A stretch of 64,000 bases of DNA from Maridesulfovibrio frigidus DSM 17176 (GTDB taxonomy: Bacteria; Desulfobacterota; Desulfovibrionia; Desulfovibrionales; Desulfovibrionaceae), in contig NZ_JONL01000007.1 of NCBI RefSeq assembly GCF_000711735.1, forward strand, positions 186,001 through 250,000, in the 5' to 3' direction. The notes beneath the pieces are model-generated. The model saw only the letters and a program-made list of their open reading frames with translations, was not told the origin of the DNA and did no database searches. Shown in pieces: positions 1 to 8,915 of this stretch (positions are counted from its first letter, which is position 1; every line of letters starts with the position of its first letter). Both the position numbers and the translations under genes were made by a program.

Positions 1-3000
1 GCTATCCCTGACATTGGTGAAAACCAACAGATCATTTTCAGCAAGTGGATAGGCCGCTCACCACAGGATGTTGAAGATCAGATAAGTTACCCGCTGACAG
101 TTGCGCTGCTTGGGATACCGGGAGTTAAAACTGTACGCAGTTATTCCATGTTCGGATTCTCCACAATTTACGTAATATTTAATGAAGATATTGATTTCTA
201 CTGGTCCCGTTCAAGGTTGCTGGAAAAGCTGAACAGCCTTCCCGCAGGCACTCTTCCGGCGCAGGTTAAACCCGCCCTAGGACCCGATGCGACAGCTTTA
301 GGACAAGTCTATTGGTATACAATAGAAGGCCGCGATCCTGACGGCAACACCACAGGAGGCTGGGATTTAGACGAACTGCGTTCCATACAGGATTGGTACG
401 TCCGCTACGCGCTCCTTGCGGCTGACGGAGTAAGCGAAGTTGCTTCTGTTGGCGGATTTGTAAAAGAATATCAAATAGATGTAGATCCGAACGCCATGCG
501 ATCAGCTAAGGTAACACTTGCTGACGTTTATCAGGCAGTAAAAATGTCCAACCTTGATGTCGGTGCTCGCACAATTGAGATCAACAATGCCGAGTATGTT
601 ATCCGCGGGATTGGCTTCATCAAAGATTTGAAGGATATCGAAAGCTCGGTTGTTAAGGTCGTTAACAACATTCCAATCCGTATCAGTGACGTAGCCAGAG
701 TTATCAAAGGACCTGCTCTTAGACGCGGCGCTCTCGATAAAGGCGGCGCTGAGGTTGTGGGCGGCGTGGCTGTTGCCCGTTATGGCGAAAACCCGTTGCA
801 GGTTATCGAAAACATTAAGAATAAAATTATCGATATCAGCCCCGGTATGCCATCAAAGATTCTGCCGGATGGAACAGAATCGAAGCTCACCATAATTCCA
901 TTTTATGATCGCTCGGGCCTCATTCATGAGACACTGGGAACGCTGAACACTGCACTTACAGAAGAAATTCTGATCACCATCATTGTAGTTCTTATCGCAG
1001 TAATTCATCTTAAAAGTTCACTACTTATTTCATCACTGCTGCCACTTGCCGTGCTTATGTGCTTCATCGGAATGCGCGTATTTAAGGTAGATGCAAACAT
1101 CGTAGCCTTGTCTGGAATCGCCATTGCCATTGGAACAATGGTGGATATGGGCATAATTATCTGTGAAAATATTTTGAAAAAGCTCGAAAAAGCGGGCGAA
1201 GGGATTAGTCGGCTTCGGCTGATTTATGAAGGAACTACAGAAGTCGGCAGCGCGGTCATGACCGCCGTTGCAACCACTATAGTCAGCTTTATGCCCGTAT
1301 TTTTTATGGATGGCGCTGAGGGTAAGCTTTTCAAGCCGCTCGCCTACACCAAAACATTTGCACTGCTTGCTTCAATCGTCGTTGCTTTAACTGTTTTACC
1401 AGCTATGGCGCATCTTTTGTTCACAGCTCGCAAAAAATATGCGAGCGGGAAAAAGACCTACATCCGCGCTGCAGTCTACTTGTTTTGCGGAATCGTAATT
1501 TCCTTAATGGTTAAATGGTGGGTGGGACTTTTCTTCATTTATTTGGCCATTAAAACCGTTGCCCTACCCTTTGTTCACCACCGCGGACATCGACTCATCG
1601 GTCATGTGGAAAACTGGACTGTCATAACCATGGTCGCGTGGGTACTGACAAACTCATGGCTCCCGCTAGGGCCGGAAAAAGGAATAAGCATTAACTTTAC
1701 TTTTGTTGCCGTTACCATCGGCGGACTTATGCTGTTCTTTGAATTTTTTCGCAGAAATTATCCTAGAATGCTCGGCTGGTGTCTTGAGCATAAAATACTG
1801 TTTCTCACGCTTCCATCCTTTATTGTCACACTTGGTCTTACCATCTGGCTTGGGTTTGGAAACATAACCGGATTTATGCCGGAAATGATTAGATCCTCGG
1901 AAGCTTACGTAAAAGTAGCTCATATTTTCCCGGGTCTGGGCAAAGAATTTATGCCCGACCTAGATGAAGGTGCATTCCTGTTTATGCCAACGACCATGCC
2001 GCATGCCTCTATTGGAGAAGTGCAGGATGTTCTGCAAAAACAGGATATGATGATCCAGAATATCCCTGAAGTTGAAATGGCTGTCGGCAAACTAGGAAGA
2101 GCTGAAACTTCACTGGACCCCGCACCTATTTCAATGATTGAGACTGTCATCAATTACAAGCCTGAGTATTTAATCGATAAATCAGGTAACAGACTGCGCT
2201 TTAAGTTTGATCCGGATCAGAAGGACTATTTCCGAAATGTAGCAGGCGAACCAGTGCCTGCCCAAGACGGCATGGCGTATCTGGTGCAGGGATATTATGA
2301 GCGTGATGATAAAGGTAATTTGATTGAAGACGAATCAGGCAAGCCCTTTAGAATATGGAGAACAGCCCTAAACCCCGGCCTTAATCCTGATCGCGAAGCT
2401 TGGGACGGAATTACCGATCCAGATGATATCTGGGATGAAATTGTTGATGCGGCAAAAATGCCCGGTGTCACTTCCGCACCAAAGCTTCAACCTATCGCAG
2501 CTAGAATTGTTATGCTGCAATCAGGAATGCGCGCACCAATGGGCATTAAAGTTAAAGGACCGAACCTCGAAGTCCTAGAAAAGGTCGCCCTCGATCTTGA
2601 AGGATACCTAAAACAAGTAGGATCGGTACAGCCGGAAGCCGTCATTGCCGATCGTATTGTAGGTAAACCGTACCTTGAAATAATCATCGACCGTGAGGCC
2701 ATCGCAAGGCACGGCATCATGCTCTCTCAGGTGCAGGATGTCATAGAAGTCGCAGTAGGCGGAAAGGTTGTGACAACGACAGTTGAAGGTCGTGAGCGCT
2801 ATCCTGTCAGAGTTCGCTACATGCGAGAACTAAGGGACAACATTCACGGGCTGGGCAATATTTTGGTTAGTGCATCGCGCGGTGAGCAGATACCACTTAG
2901 CCAACTGGCGGAAATCAAATATGTGCGCGGCCCGCAAGTAATTAAAAGCGAAGACACCTTTTTAGTGGGCTATGTTCTATTTGATAAAAAACCCGGATTT

Positions 3001-3714
3001 GCCGAGGTTGATGTGGTCGAACAGGCCCAGACTTTCCTTGATTCTAAAATTAAATCAGGCGAGCTTATCATCCCGCCCGGTGTTTCGTACGAGTTTGCCG
3101 GAAGTTACGAAAATCAGATAAGAGCGCAAAAGAAACTGGCATTGATTTTACCACTGGCACTGCTCGTAATCGTGCTGATTCTATATTTACAGTTTAAATC
3201 TCTAGCGACTACGTTAATGGTATTCTCCGGTATATTCGTAGCATGGTCAGGAGGATTCCTGATGGTATGGCTGTATGGTCAACCGTGGTTCCTCAATTTT
3301 TCGGTATTCGAAACGCCAATGCGCGAACTGTTTCAGGTTGGACCTATCAACCTAAGCGTAGCAATATGGGTAGGTTTCTTAGCATTATTTGGTATTGCCT
3401 CGGACGATGGGGTAATCATGGCGACATATCTCGATGAAAGTAAGAAAGATATGCGTACAAATAGCATCGCTGAAATCAGAAAATCCATTATCGAAGGTGC
3501 CACACGCAGGATACGCCCGGCTCTAATGACCTCTGCCACAACGATTCTAGCTCTTTTGCCGATTTTGACGTCAACTGGACGCGGCTCTGACATCATGGTT
3601 CCAATGGCAATCCCTTCGTTCGGAGGTATGTCCATCGCGATTCTTACCGTGTTTGTTGTGCCAGTACTTTATTGCGGGGTAGAGGAATTAAAATTCAAAA
3701 GAATAAGCAAATAA
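1..3714 (+). CDS. cusA: CusA/CzcA-family heavy-metal RND efflux permease (5' end cut by window)
   Basis: Inner-membrane proton-driven pump that would export Cu(I)/Ag(I) from the periplasm through a tripartite complex. The reading frame is open from base 1, and the first 49 codons already read as CusA (IPDIGENQQI, RSPQDVEDQISYPL), so the ATG at 148 is internal and the true start lies outside the window. 1237 residues are visible, against about 1040 for E. coli CusA. The excess is mainly a hydrophobic insert (about 1440-1740, several extra membrane segments) and a hydrophilic insert (about 2160-2460). The three methionines that bind Cu(I) in CusA have equivalents at codons 1984 (MPTTMP), 2134 (PISMIET) and 2512 (IVMLQSG), and the proton-relay Asp is in GTMVDMGII. 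Membrane fusion and outer-membrane partners would lie upstream, out of view. Family assignment is firm; copper specificity is inferred from the Met triad. Confidence 0.93.
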   Translation, partial: AIPDIGENQQIIFSKWIGRSPQDVEDQISYPLTVALLGIPGVKTVRSYSMFGFSTIYVIFNEDIDFYWSRSRLLEKLNSLPAGTLPAQVKPALGPDATALGQVYWYTIEGRDPDGNTTGGWDLDELRSIQDWYVRYALLAADGVSEVASVGGFVKEYQIDVDPNAMRSAKVTLADVYQAVKMSNLDVGARTIEINNAEYVIRGIGFIKDLKDIESSVVKVVNNIPIRISDVARVIKGPALRRGALDKGGAEVVGGVAVARYGENPLQVIENIKNKIIDISPGMPSKILPDGTESKLTIIPFYDRSGLIHETLGTLNTALTEEILITIIVVLIAVIHLKSSLLISSLLPLAVLMCFIGMRVFKVDANIVALSGIAIAIGTMVDMGIIICENILKKLEKAGEGISRLRLIYEGTTEVGSAVMTAVATTIVSFMPVFFMDGAEGKLFKPLAYTKTFALLASIVVALTVLPAMAHLLFTARKKYASGKKTYIRAAVYLFCGIVISLMVKWWVGLFFIYLAIKTVALPFVHHRGHRLIGHVENWTVITMVAWVLTNSWLPLGPEKGISINFTFVAVTIGGLMLFFEFFRRNYPRMLGWCLEHKILFLTLPSFIVTLGLTIWLGFGNITGFMPEMIRSSEAYVKVAHIFPGLGKEFMPDLDEGAFLFMPTTMPHASIGEVQDVLQKQDMMIQNIPEVEMAVGKLGRAETSLDPAPISMIETVINYKPEYLIDKSGNRLRFKFDPDQKDYFRNVAGEPVPAQDGMAYLVQGYYERDDKGNLIEDESGKPFRIWRTALNPGLNPDREAWDGITDPDDIWDEIVDAAKMPGVTSAPKLQPIAARIVMLQSGMRAPMGIKVKGPNLEVLEKVALDLEGYLKQVGSVQPEAVIADRIVGKPYLEIIIDREAIARHGIMLSQVQDVIEVAVGGKVVTTTVEGRERYPVRVRYMRELRDNIHGLGNILVSASRGEQIPLSQLAEIKYVRGPQVIKSEDTFLVGYVLFDKKPGFAEVDVVEQAQTFLDSKIKSGELIIPPGVSYEFAGSYENQIRAQKKLALILPLALLVIVLILYLQFKSLATTLMVFSGIFVAWSGGFLMVWLYGQPWFLNFSVFETPMRELFQVGPINLSVAIWVGFLALFGIASDDGVIMATYLDESKKDMRTNSIAEIRKSIIEGATRRIRPALMTSATTILALLPILTSTGRGSDIMVPMAIPSFGGMSIAILTVFVVPVLYCGVEELKFKRISK

Positions 3715-3868
3715 TTTTATAAATAGTCACAACAAATAAGAGTCATCCATTTTTGTCTTAATCTGTCGTTTGTAATTCCCTAATTGTTTACAATACAATT
3801 GGAAAAATGTAAGTAATTTAAGGCTGATTATCAGATTAAACAGAATTCAATCACGAAGAGAGTTACAA

Positions 3869-4768
3869 ATGCCCAATCAGATAAGCGATGACATAAAATT
3901 AAATCTTTTGGATATTGATCGAGATACCGGCATAAGTGGTACTGAGCTTGAACTAACAGCTCTTAGGCTTTCTCTTATCCATACAGACGAAAACAATAAT
4001 AAAATGATATCACGCTCAGACCTGACTGCGCTGTTCGAAGCCCATTTTAAAGGTCGTGAGTATTCTTACACCTTCAGGCTCCCTAGGTGGCTTGAAACAT
4101 GTGATGTCCCCTGGTGCAATGTTCTCCGTGATTTTTATAAAGATCCGGTAACGCGCCCTGCTTCTTTATCTCCCCAGCAAGGAGAATTCATAAGATCCTT
4201 AATCGTAAATTTCAATCCCAAAACGGTGGTTGAGATTGGTGTATTTCTCGGTATTTCAACCCTTTGGGTTGCCGGAGCACTTGAAGATGCGGATCAAAAT
4301 GGAAAACTCTACTCGCTAGACTTATTTAGGGATATTCTTCCCAAGCCGCCTACAAGAACAAAATGCGTTATCGATCCGTTTACTGATGTCAGCGAAAGGA
4401 TTAAGCGCGCAGGATTGGATGACATTGTAACTTTTGTAAAAGGTGATTCCAAACAAATTGGGGCCAACTGGAAGACCTATTCCACTGATCCGATTGACGT
4501 GCTTTTCATTGATGGAGATCACACAATACCCGGCTGCCTAGGAGATTTCGAAGCTTTCCGCGAGCATTTAAACGAAGAAGCACTCATCATTTTGCACGAC
4601 ATTTTTCCTGAAAATTGCAGCTGTGACGGACCTCGATATTTAATCGACATGTTAAATAAAATTGGGGAAGTCCAGATATTTGAACTGGAAACATCACCGC
4701 ACAATTTCGGAATGGCAGTTATAAAGTTGAAAAAAAGAACTAAGTCTCGGAATACAGTCCTAGAATAA
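3869..4768 (+). CDS. EF-hand pair fused to a class I SAM-dependent methyltransferase
   Basis: 299 residues. The N-terminus holds two canonical-looking 12-residue EF-hand loops, residues 15-26 (D-I-D-R-D...E) and 40-51 (D-E-N-N-N...D), with acidic or Asn ligands at positions 1, 3, 5 and 12 and Ile at 8. This suggests a Ca2+-binding pair. From about residue 105 it becomes a Methyltransf_24-type Rossmann domain: VVEIGVFLGISTLWVA is the SAM-binding motif I, and LFIDGDHTIPG is the usual acidic motif of this subfamily. No signal peptide. The start follows a GAGAG-type ribosome site. It stands alone between the RND pump and a strong terminator. Substrate unknown. The methyltransferase call is good; Ca2+ control is inference. 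Confidence 0.8.
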   Translation: MPNQISDDIKLNLLDIDRDTGISGTELELTALRLSLIHTDENNNKMISRSDLTALFEAHFKGREYSYTFRLPRWLETCDVPWCNVLRDFYKDPVTRPASLSPQQGEFIRSLIVNFNPKTVVEIGVFLGISTLWVAGALEDADQNGKLYSLDLFRDILPKPPTRTKCVIDPFTDVSERIKRAGLDDIVTFVKGDSKQIGANWKTYSTDPIDVLFIDGDHTIPGCLGDFEAFREHLNEEALIILHDIFPENCSCDGPRYLIDMLNKIGEVQIFELETSPHNFGMAVIKLKKRTKSRNTVLE

Positions 4769-4810
4769 ATAAAACTTATGTTTAACTAATACATATCTCT
4801 TATAACACAA

Positions 4811-4845
4811 AAAAGCCCCGTAACCGTAATGGTTGCGGGGCTTTT
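4811..4845. terminator. Bidirectional intrinsic terminator
   Basis: A-rich left arm, GC-rich stem (AAAAGCCCCGTAACC pairing with GGTTGCGGGGCTTTT, 5-nt loop) and a T tract. It lies between the convergent methyltransferase gene and the small minus-strand gene and can serve both. Confidence 0.9.
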
Positions 4846-4889
4846 AAATGTCATAAGGTATGACAGTCAAATCATATTTAAGCGTTAAA

Positions 4890-5162
4890 TTATAATTCTT
4901 CTGCTGAAAGTTTTCTAACTGTCAGATGATAGTGAGCATCAATGCCATCACAAATAGGCATACGATTAGACTCAAGAACAATGTAAGTTCCAGCATTGCC
5001 GTTATCTGATGTATGCACGATCAAATCCTTAGCATCTATAACCATATCTATCTCAAAAGTAATTATCCTTTGAGCAGAAACAACGGCTTTAATACCTTCA
5101 AATGCATCACCGTTTACTTTCTTAAGAGTAACAATATCTTTAGCCATAATAGGTAGAATCAT
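4890..5162 (-). CDS. Small hypothetical protein
   Basis: 90 residues, soluble, no signal peptide and no motif I recognise. The ATG at 5162 is preceded by GTGAGGAAATA, a good ribosome site, which favours it over the internal Met at residue 6. The sequence has alternating beta-type hydrophobics (VTLKKVNGDAFEGI, IITFEIDMVIDAKDLIV), so it is probably a small beta-barrel or sandwich protein. The gene is monocistronic and convergent with the methyltransferase across a terminator. Function unknown. Confidence 0.65.
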   Translation of the reverse strand: MILPIMAKDIVTLKKVNGDAFEGIKAVVSAQRIITFEIDMVIDAKDLIVHTSDNGNAGTYIVLESNRMPICDGIDAHYHLTVRKLSAEEL

Positions 5163-5275
5163 TATATTTCCTCACGTTTTTTAATGTTGATGCGGCATCA
5201 TAATGGTGTGAGGAGGAATGTCAATACCAAGAACCTCAAGGCATGCCTGAGATATTTTCTACCAATTTTGAAATA

Positions 5276-6022
5276 TTAGCGGTAACGATCATAAATTTGT
5301 TCGATAGTTCCATCATTTAATAACTTTTGAATAGCCTCATTGAAGCGTGGAACCGCATTCTTTTTACTAGGATGGAAACGGATCATCATATCCAGAACAC
5401 TGCAAGGTTCTCCTACCATCAACTTCCCCGCGAGATTCTGTGTTTTAATTTGGTACTGAGCAAAATCCTTATTCATAAGCGCCTGATCCAGGCGCCCTGC
5501 AAGCAGTAGTTGAATTAGTTTGTTCTCACTGCGAAGAGGATGAGGCTTAATACGCTCATCAGCAAAATACGGTGTATATACGGGGTAATAGTACCCACTA
5601 ATCACTCCTACGGTCCTACCTAATAAGTCTTCGGGTGAATTAACTGGAAAATATTTGTCCGCATTAAACAGCAGAATCTCTTCGGATACCGCAAAAGGAA
5701 TACTATAAATGGCTTTTAAAGATGAGGACTTCCGCCAAATCGGATTGGACATAGGCTCTATATCAATTTTACCTTCATCGAATTGATAAAGCGCGCGTTT
5801 AAAAGGAACGCGAACATATTCAACTGTATCACCAGTATCTTTAACTAAAGCAGCGAACAAATCTTTAATGATTCCAGTCCTTGCGTCACCTTTGTCAAAA
5901 GAATACGGCGGTAGAGAATCGACGTGAAGCATGACACGAAAATTCTCCGCAGCACTTATTTGTGCAAACGGAGAAGTAACAATAAAAATTGCAGTCATAA
6001 TCCAGATCAAGAAAAGCTTCAT
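5276..6022 (-). CDS. Periplasmic substrate-binding protein, SBP_bac_3 family
   Basis: 248 residues with a clear Sec signal peptide (MKLFLIW...FAQISAA, cleaved near residue 25). The mature part has the amino-acid-binding fold: PPYSF near the start, GIIKDLFAAL, VPFKRAL, and a C-terminal FNEAIQKLLNDGTIEQIYDRY helix typical of family 3 solute-binding proteins. No permease or ATPase is nearby, so it may be a stand-alone sensor-like protein of the kind common in Desulfovibrio and Vibrio rather than part of a dedicated ABC importer. Ligand unknown. Upstream is a long AT-rich divergent region shared with the GntR regulator. Confidence 0.82.
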   Translation of the reverse strand: MKLFLIWIMTAIFIVTSPFAQISAAENFRVMLHVDSLPPYSFDKGDARTGIIKDLFAALVKDTGDTVEYVRVPFKRALYQFDEGKIDIEPMSNPIWRKSSSLKAIYSIPFAVSEEILLFNADKYFPVNSPEDLLGRTVGVISGYYYPVYTPYFADERIKPHPLRSENKLIQLLLAGRLDQALMNKDFAQYQIKTQNLAGKLMVGEPCSVLDMMIRFHPSKKNAVPRFNEAIQKLLNDGTIEQIYDRYR

Positions 6023-6309
6023 TTACTATTAACCTACACTATTACTTTATCAAAATAATTAATTAAAAATATAATATATCATACATAAATTTAACGCGTT
6101 AGGCAAAAAAAACTTACAATTTACTAGAGCAAATATATGTATATCAAAGAGATATACCTTATACTCAATCTCGTTTCATTATAACCTACCAATATAGTGT
6201 ACTTATTTCAAATACAATAAGAAGATCATTTCACAAACTGCCCCATTAATTAAAGTTAAAAAAACTTAACCGCAGGGTGAGTTAAACCAACCTTTGCATA
6301 AAAAAGGTG
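6023..6309. other. AT-rich intergenic region, no gene seen
   Basis: Divergent spacer between the binding protein (minus) and the bet operon (plus). It contains no plausible coding frame. The recognisable elements, a promoter and two operators, are at its right-hand end and listed separately. Confidence 0.6.
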
Positions 6310-6337
6310 TTGACATCAAAGTAAAGTCACACATACT
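6310..6337 (+). promoter_or_regulatory. Sigma70-type promoter of the bet operon
   Basis: TTGACA at 6310-6315, a 16-bp spacer, and CATACT at 6332-6337 as the -10 box. The expected start site (about 6344) falls inside the first operator, which fits repression by the regulator encoded just downstream. Confidence 0.6.
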
Positions 6338-6339
6338 AA

Positions 6340-6350
6340 TGGTACGACCA
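6340..6350 (+). promoter_or_regulatory. FadR/GntR-type operator 1
   Basis: TGGTACGACCA, an inverted repeat TGGT-acg-ACCA covering the predicted transcription start. The GT-N(3)-AC core is the hallmark of FadR-subfamily operators, and this exact 11-mer matches, from memory, the core of the E. coli FadR site. Likely bound by the product of the gene starting at 6425. Confidence 0.65.
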
Positions 6351-6413
6351 TTTGAGGGTGACCACATAACTTTCAGGCAAAAAAAGACTTTAACATCCTC
6401 AAAACGAACTTAA

Positions 6414-6424
6414 AGGTACGACCA
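6414..6424 (+). promoter_or_regulatory. FadR/GntR-type operator 2, abutting the start codon
   Basis: AGGTACGACCA, sharing the 10-mer GGTACGACCA with operator 1, about 74 bp downstream (seven helical turns) and ending at the base before the regulator's ATG. The near-integral turn spacing suggests cooperative binding or a roadblock to transcription, and it also occupies the place of the ribosome site. Confidence 0.6.
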
Positions 6425-7210
6425 ATGATCGAAGATAAATTTATTGAGAAACTTTTTATACCTGTTTCCATTGGCCGAGTGAGTGAGGAAGTTGTCTTAC
6501 AGATTGAAGCCGCCATACTTGATGGAAGACTCAAGGCTGGCGAGCGGTTGCCCAGTGAACGGGAAATGCAATCCCAGTTCGGAACTGGGCGAGGCGTGAT
6601 CAGGGAAGCGATCAAGATTCTCAAGCAGAAAGGTCTTCTTGAAGTCCGCAAGGGGGCCAAGGGCGGTGCATATGTCAGACAGTTGGAAGTATCCAATGTA
6701 TCTGAATCACTGGCTCTTTTCCTGAAACAACATCAGGTTTCCCCTGAAACTCTCATTGAATTTCGCGAAAGCATGGACCGCACAATTACCACTCTGGCAA
6801 TTGCCCGTTCAAGTGCTGAAGAAAAAGAGGCATTACTTAAGGAAGCTCTGCGCTTTAAGGCTACACTGCTCGAACCAGAGCCTGATTTAGTAGCTGCGGC
6901 TGAGATTGACCGTAATCTAAATATAATGCTGGCCCGCATGGCGGGAAACGAACTTTTTGAATGGGTGATGCATGCACTGCAAATGGGATTCAGTTCTCAC
7001 GATTTTGCATTGTATGAAAGCTCTTCATACCGGTCCAAAGCGGCCAACAACTGGAGCGACACAGCGCGCGCTATTGCAGAAGCCGAGCCGATGAAAGCGT
7101 TGTCTTTTATTGGCTTACACTATGCACTACTTCGCCAATGTGTTGATGAAATGAATGGCGATGCAGCCTCGATGGTTGCGCCGTTTCTTGATGATAATAT
7201 TGAAGAATAA
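6425..7210 (+). CDS. FadR-type GntR transcriptional regulator of the choline-betaine operon
   Basis: 261 residues. An N-terminal GntR winged helix-turn-helix spans about residues 17-85, with the diagnostic stretch GERLPSEREM (39-48) and recognition helix TGRGVIREA (54-62). An all-helical FCD-type effector domain (about 95-250) follows. The ATG sits directly behind an operator-like repeat and lacks a strong Shine-Dalgarno, so translation may be weak. It is followed after 15 bp by choline dehydrogenase, so it heads the operon. In enterobacteria betaine synthesis is controlled by BetI, a TetR protein; here a GntR protein takes that position. The effector (choline, betaine aldehyde or another ligand) cannot be told from sequence. 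Confidence 0.88.
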   Translation: MIEDKFIEKLFIPVSIGRVSEEVVLQIEAAILDGRLKAGERLPSEREMQSQFGTGRGVIREAIKILKQKGLLEVRKGAKGGAYVRQLEVSNVSESLALFLKQHQVSPETLIEFRESMDRTITTLAIARSSAEEKEALLKEALRFKATLLEPEPDLVAAAEIDRNLNIMLARMAGNELFEWVMHALQMGFSSHDFALYESSSYRSKAANNWSDTARAIAEAEPMKALSFIGLHYALLRQCVDEMNGDAASMVAPFLDDNIEE

Positions 7211-7225
7211 AGGAGTTAATTAATT

Positions 7226-8863
7226 ATGAAAAAATATGATTTTATAATTGTCGGTGGTGGTTCAGCTGGATCAGTTCTAGCCAATCGTCTAAGTACTAAT
7301 CCAAAGAACGAAGTACTCGTGCTTGAAGCAGGACGTCCAGATTACAAAATGGATTTTCGTATCCACATGCCTGCTGCGTTAACATACCCTCTTGCAGGAA
7401 AAACATACAACTGGTGGTATGAATCTGATCCTGAGCCACACATGAAGAATCGCCGAGTTTACCAGCCACGCGGTAAGGTTCTTGGCGGATCCAGCTGTAT
7501 CAATGGAATGATCCACATTCGCGGAAATGCAATGGACTACGAAAAATGGTCCAAAGACGACGGCCTCGAGAACTGGTCTTACGCAGACTGTTTGCCTTAC
7601 TTCAAAAGATTTGAATCCCGCATGGCAGGCGCTACTAAATATCAGGGTGCTGTCGGCCCAGTTTACTTGACCACCCCAGAATGTGACAATCCTCTTTTCG
7701 ACGCTTTCTTTGGCGCTGTCCAAGAAGCAGGCTACCCTCTCACTGACGATGTGAACGGCTACCAGCAGGAAGGATTCGGTAAATTTGACCGTACCACATA
7801 TAAAGGACGTCGCTGGAATGCAGCCCGTGCCTACATTCATCCGGTTAAGAACCGTAAAAACCTCACAGTAAAATGTGGAGCCATGGCAACACGCATTCTT
7901 TTCGAAGGAAAAACTGCCGTGGGTGTTGAATATGAAAAAGGCAAAAAGACTGTAAAAGCTTACGCCAAAGAAGTAATTTCTTGCGGTGGTTCAATCAACT
8001 CTCCTCAGCTGCTTCAACTTTCCGGTATTGGTAATGCAAAGGAACTTGCAGCATTAGGCATTGACGTTGTTCACGATCTTCCAGGCGTAGGTGAAAACCT
8101 TCAGGATCACCTTGAACTATATGTACAGTATGCCTGCAAAAAACCTGTCAGCATGTACCCATGTTTACAGTGGTACAACCAGCCTAAGATCGGCCTAGAA
8201 TGGTTGCTTAAAGGAACTGGTTCCGCTGCTACCAACCATTTTGAAGCTGGTGGTTTCATCCGTAGTAATGATGAAGTGGAATACCCCAACTTGCAGTATC
8301 ATTTCCTACCCGTCGCAATCCGTTACGACGGTTCAGCTCCAGCAGCAGGACACGGATATCAGGTTCACGTTGGCCCTATGAACACTGATGTTCGCGGACA
8401 CGTAAAAATTAAATCCAAAGATCCTAAAGAATACCCGAGTATTCTATTCAACTACCTCTCTACAGAGAATGAACGTAAAGAATGGGTTCAGGCTATACGC
8501 AAAACCCGTGAGATTATGACTCAGCCGGCATTTGACGAACTCCGTGGAGATGAGCTGGCTCCAGGTATTCAAGCACAGACCGACGAAGAGATTCTCGATT
8601 TCGTTGCCACCGAAGGTGAATCTGCTTATCACCCAAGTTGTACATGTGCCATGGGAACCCATGACATGGCCGTTACCGACTCACAATTACGAGTTCGCGG
8701 TATAGAAGGACTTCGCGTTGTTGATGCCTCGGTCATGCCTTACGTGACCAACGGTAACATCTACGCTCCTGTCATGATGATTGCTGAAAAAGCGGCAGAC
8801 ATGATTCTCGGAAACGATCCGATGCCTAGAGAAGACGCCCCTTACTACAAACATACTAAATAA
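7226..8863 (+). CDS. betA: Choline dehydrogenase (GMC oxidoreductase)
   Basis: 545 residues, close to E. coli BetA (about 556). The FAD-binding dinucleotide motif is [13 protein letters not shown] (10-22). GMC signature 1 is [15 protein letters not shown] near 82-96, signature 2 is [15 protein letters not shown] near 255-269, and the catalytic-His region is [12 protein letters not shown]. It oxidises choline to betaine aldehyde, normally passing electrons to the membrane quinone pool. The start has AAGGAG 11 bases upstream. Directly downstream are a terminator and betB, and then a choline/betaine binding protein, which supports this choice among GMC enzymes. It is odd in a presumed anaerobe because the enzyme is best known from respiring aerobes; electrons may go to menaquinone. 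Confidence 0.92.
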   Translation: MKKYDFIIVGGGSAGSVLANRLSTNPKNEVLVLEAGRPDYKMDFRIHMPAALTYPLAGKTYNWWYESDPEPHMKNRRVYQPRGKVLGGSSCINGMIHIRGNAMDYEKWSKDDGLENWSYADCLPYFKRFESRMAGATKYQGAVGPVYLTTPECDNPLFDAFFGAVQEAGYPLTDDVNGYQQEGFGKFDRTTYKGRRWNAARAYIHPVKNRKNLTVKCGAMATRILFEGKTAVGVEYEKGKKTVKAYAKEVISCGGSINSPQLLQLSGIGNAKELAALGIDVVHDLPGVGENLQDHLELYVQYACKKPVSMYPCLQWYNQPKIGLEWLLKGTGSAATNHFEAGGFIRSNDEVEYPNLQYHFLPVAIRYDGSAPAAGHGYQVHVGPMNTDVRGHVKIKSKDPKEYPSILFNYLSTENERKEWVQAIRKTREIMTQPAFDELRGDELAPGIQAQTDEEILDFVATEGESAYHPSCTCAMGTHDMAVTDSQLRVRGIEGLRVVDASVMPYVTNGNIYAPVMMIAEKAADMILGNDPMPREDAPYYKHTK

Positions 8864-8872
8864 ATATAATTT

Positions 8873-8905
8873 AAAGCTCTCCCGCATAGCGGGGGAGCTT
8901 TTTTG
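8873..8905 (+). terminator. Intrinsic terminator inside the bet operon, upstream of betB
   Basis: AAAGCTCTCCCGC / GCGGGGGAGCTTTTTT hairpin with a T run, ending at the GAGG ribosome site of betB. As an intra-operon terminator it should lower betB and binding-protein transcription relative to betA unless there is read-through or a further promoter. Confidence 0.88.
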
Positions 8906-8915
8906 TGAGGTCATT

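Noticed and set aside
5235-5251. AGGCATGCCT palindrome with CTCA/GAG flanks near 5240
   Set aside because: Short and imperfect with a bulge, and without a T run; not strong enough for an operator or terminator call.
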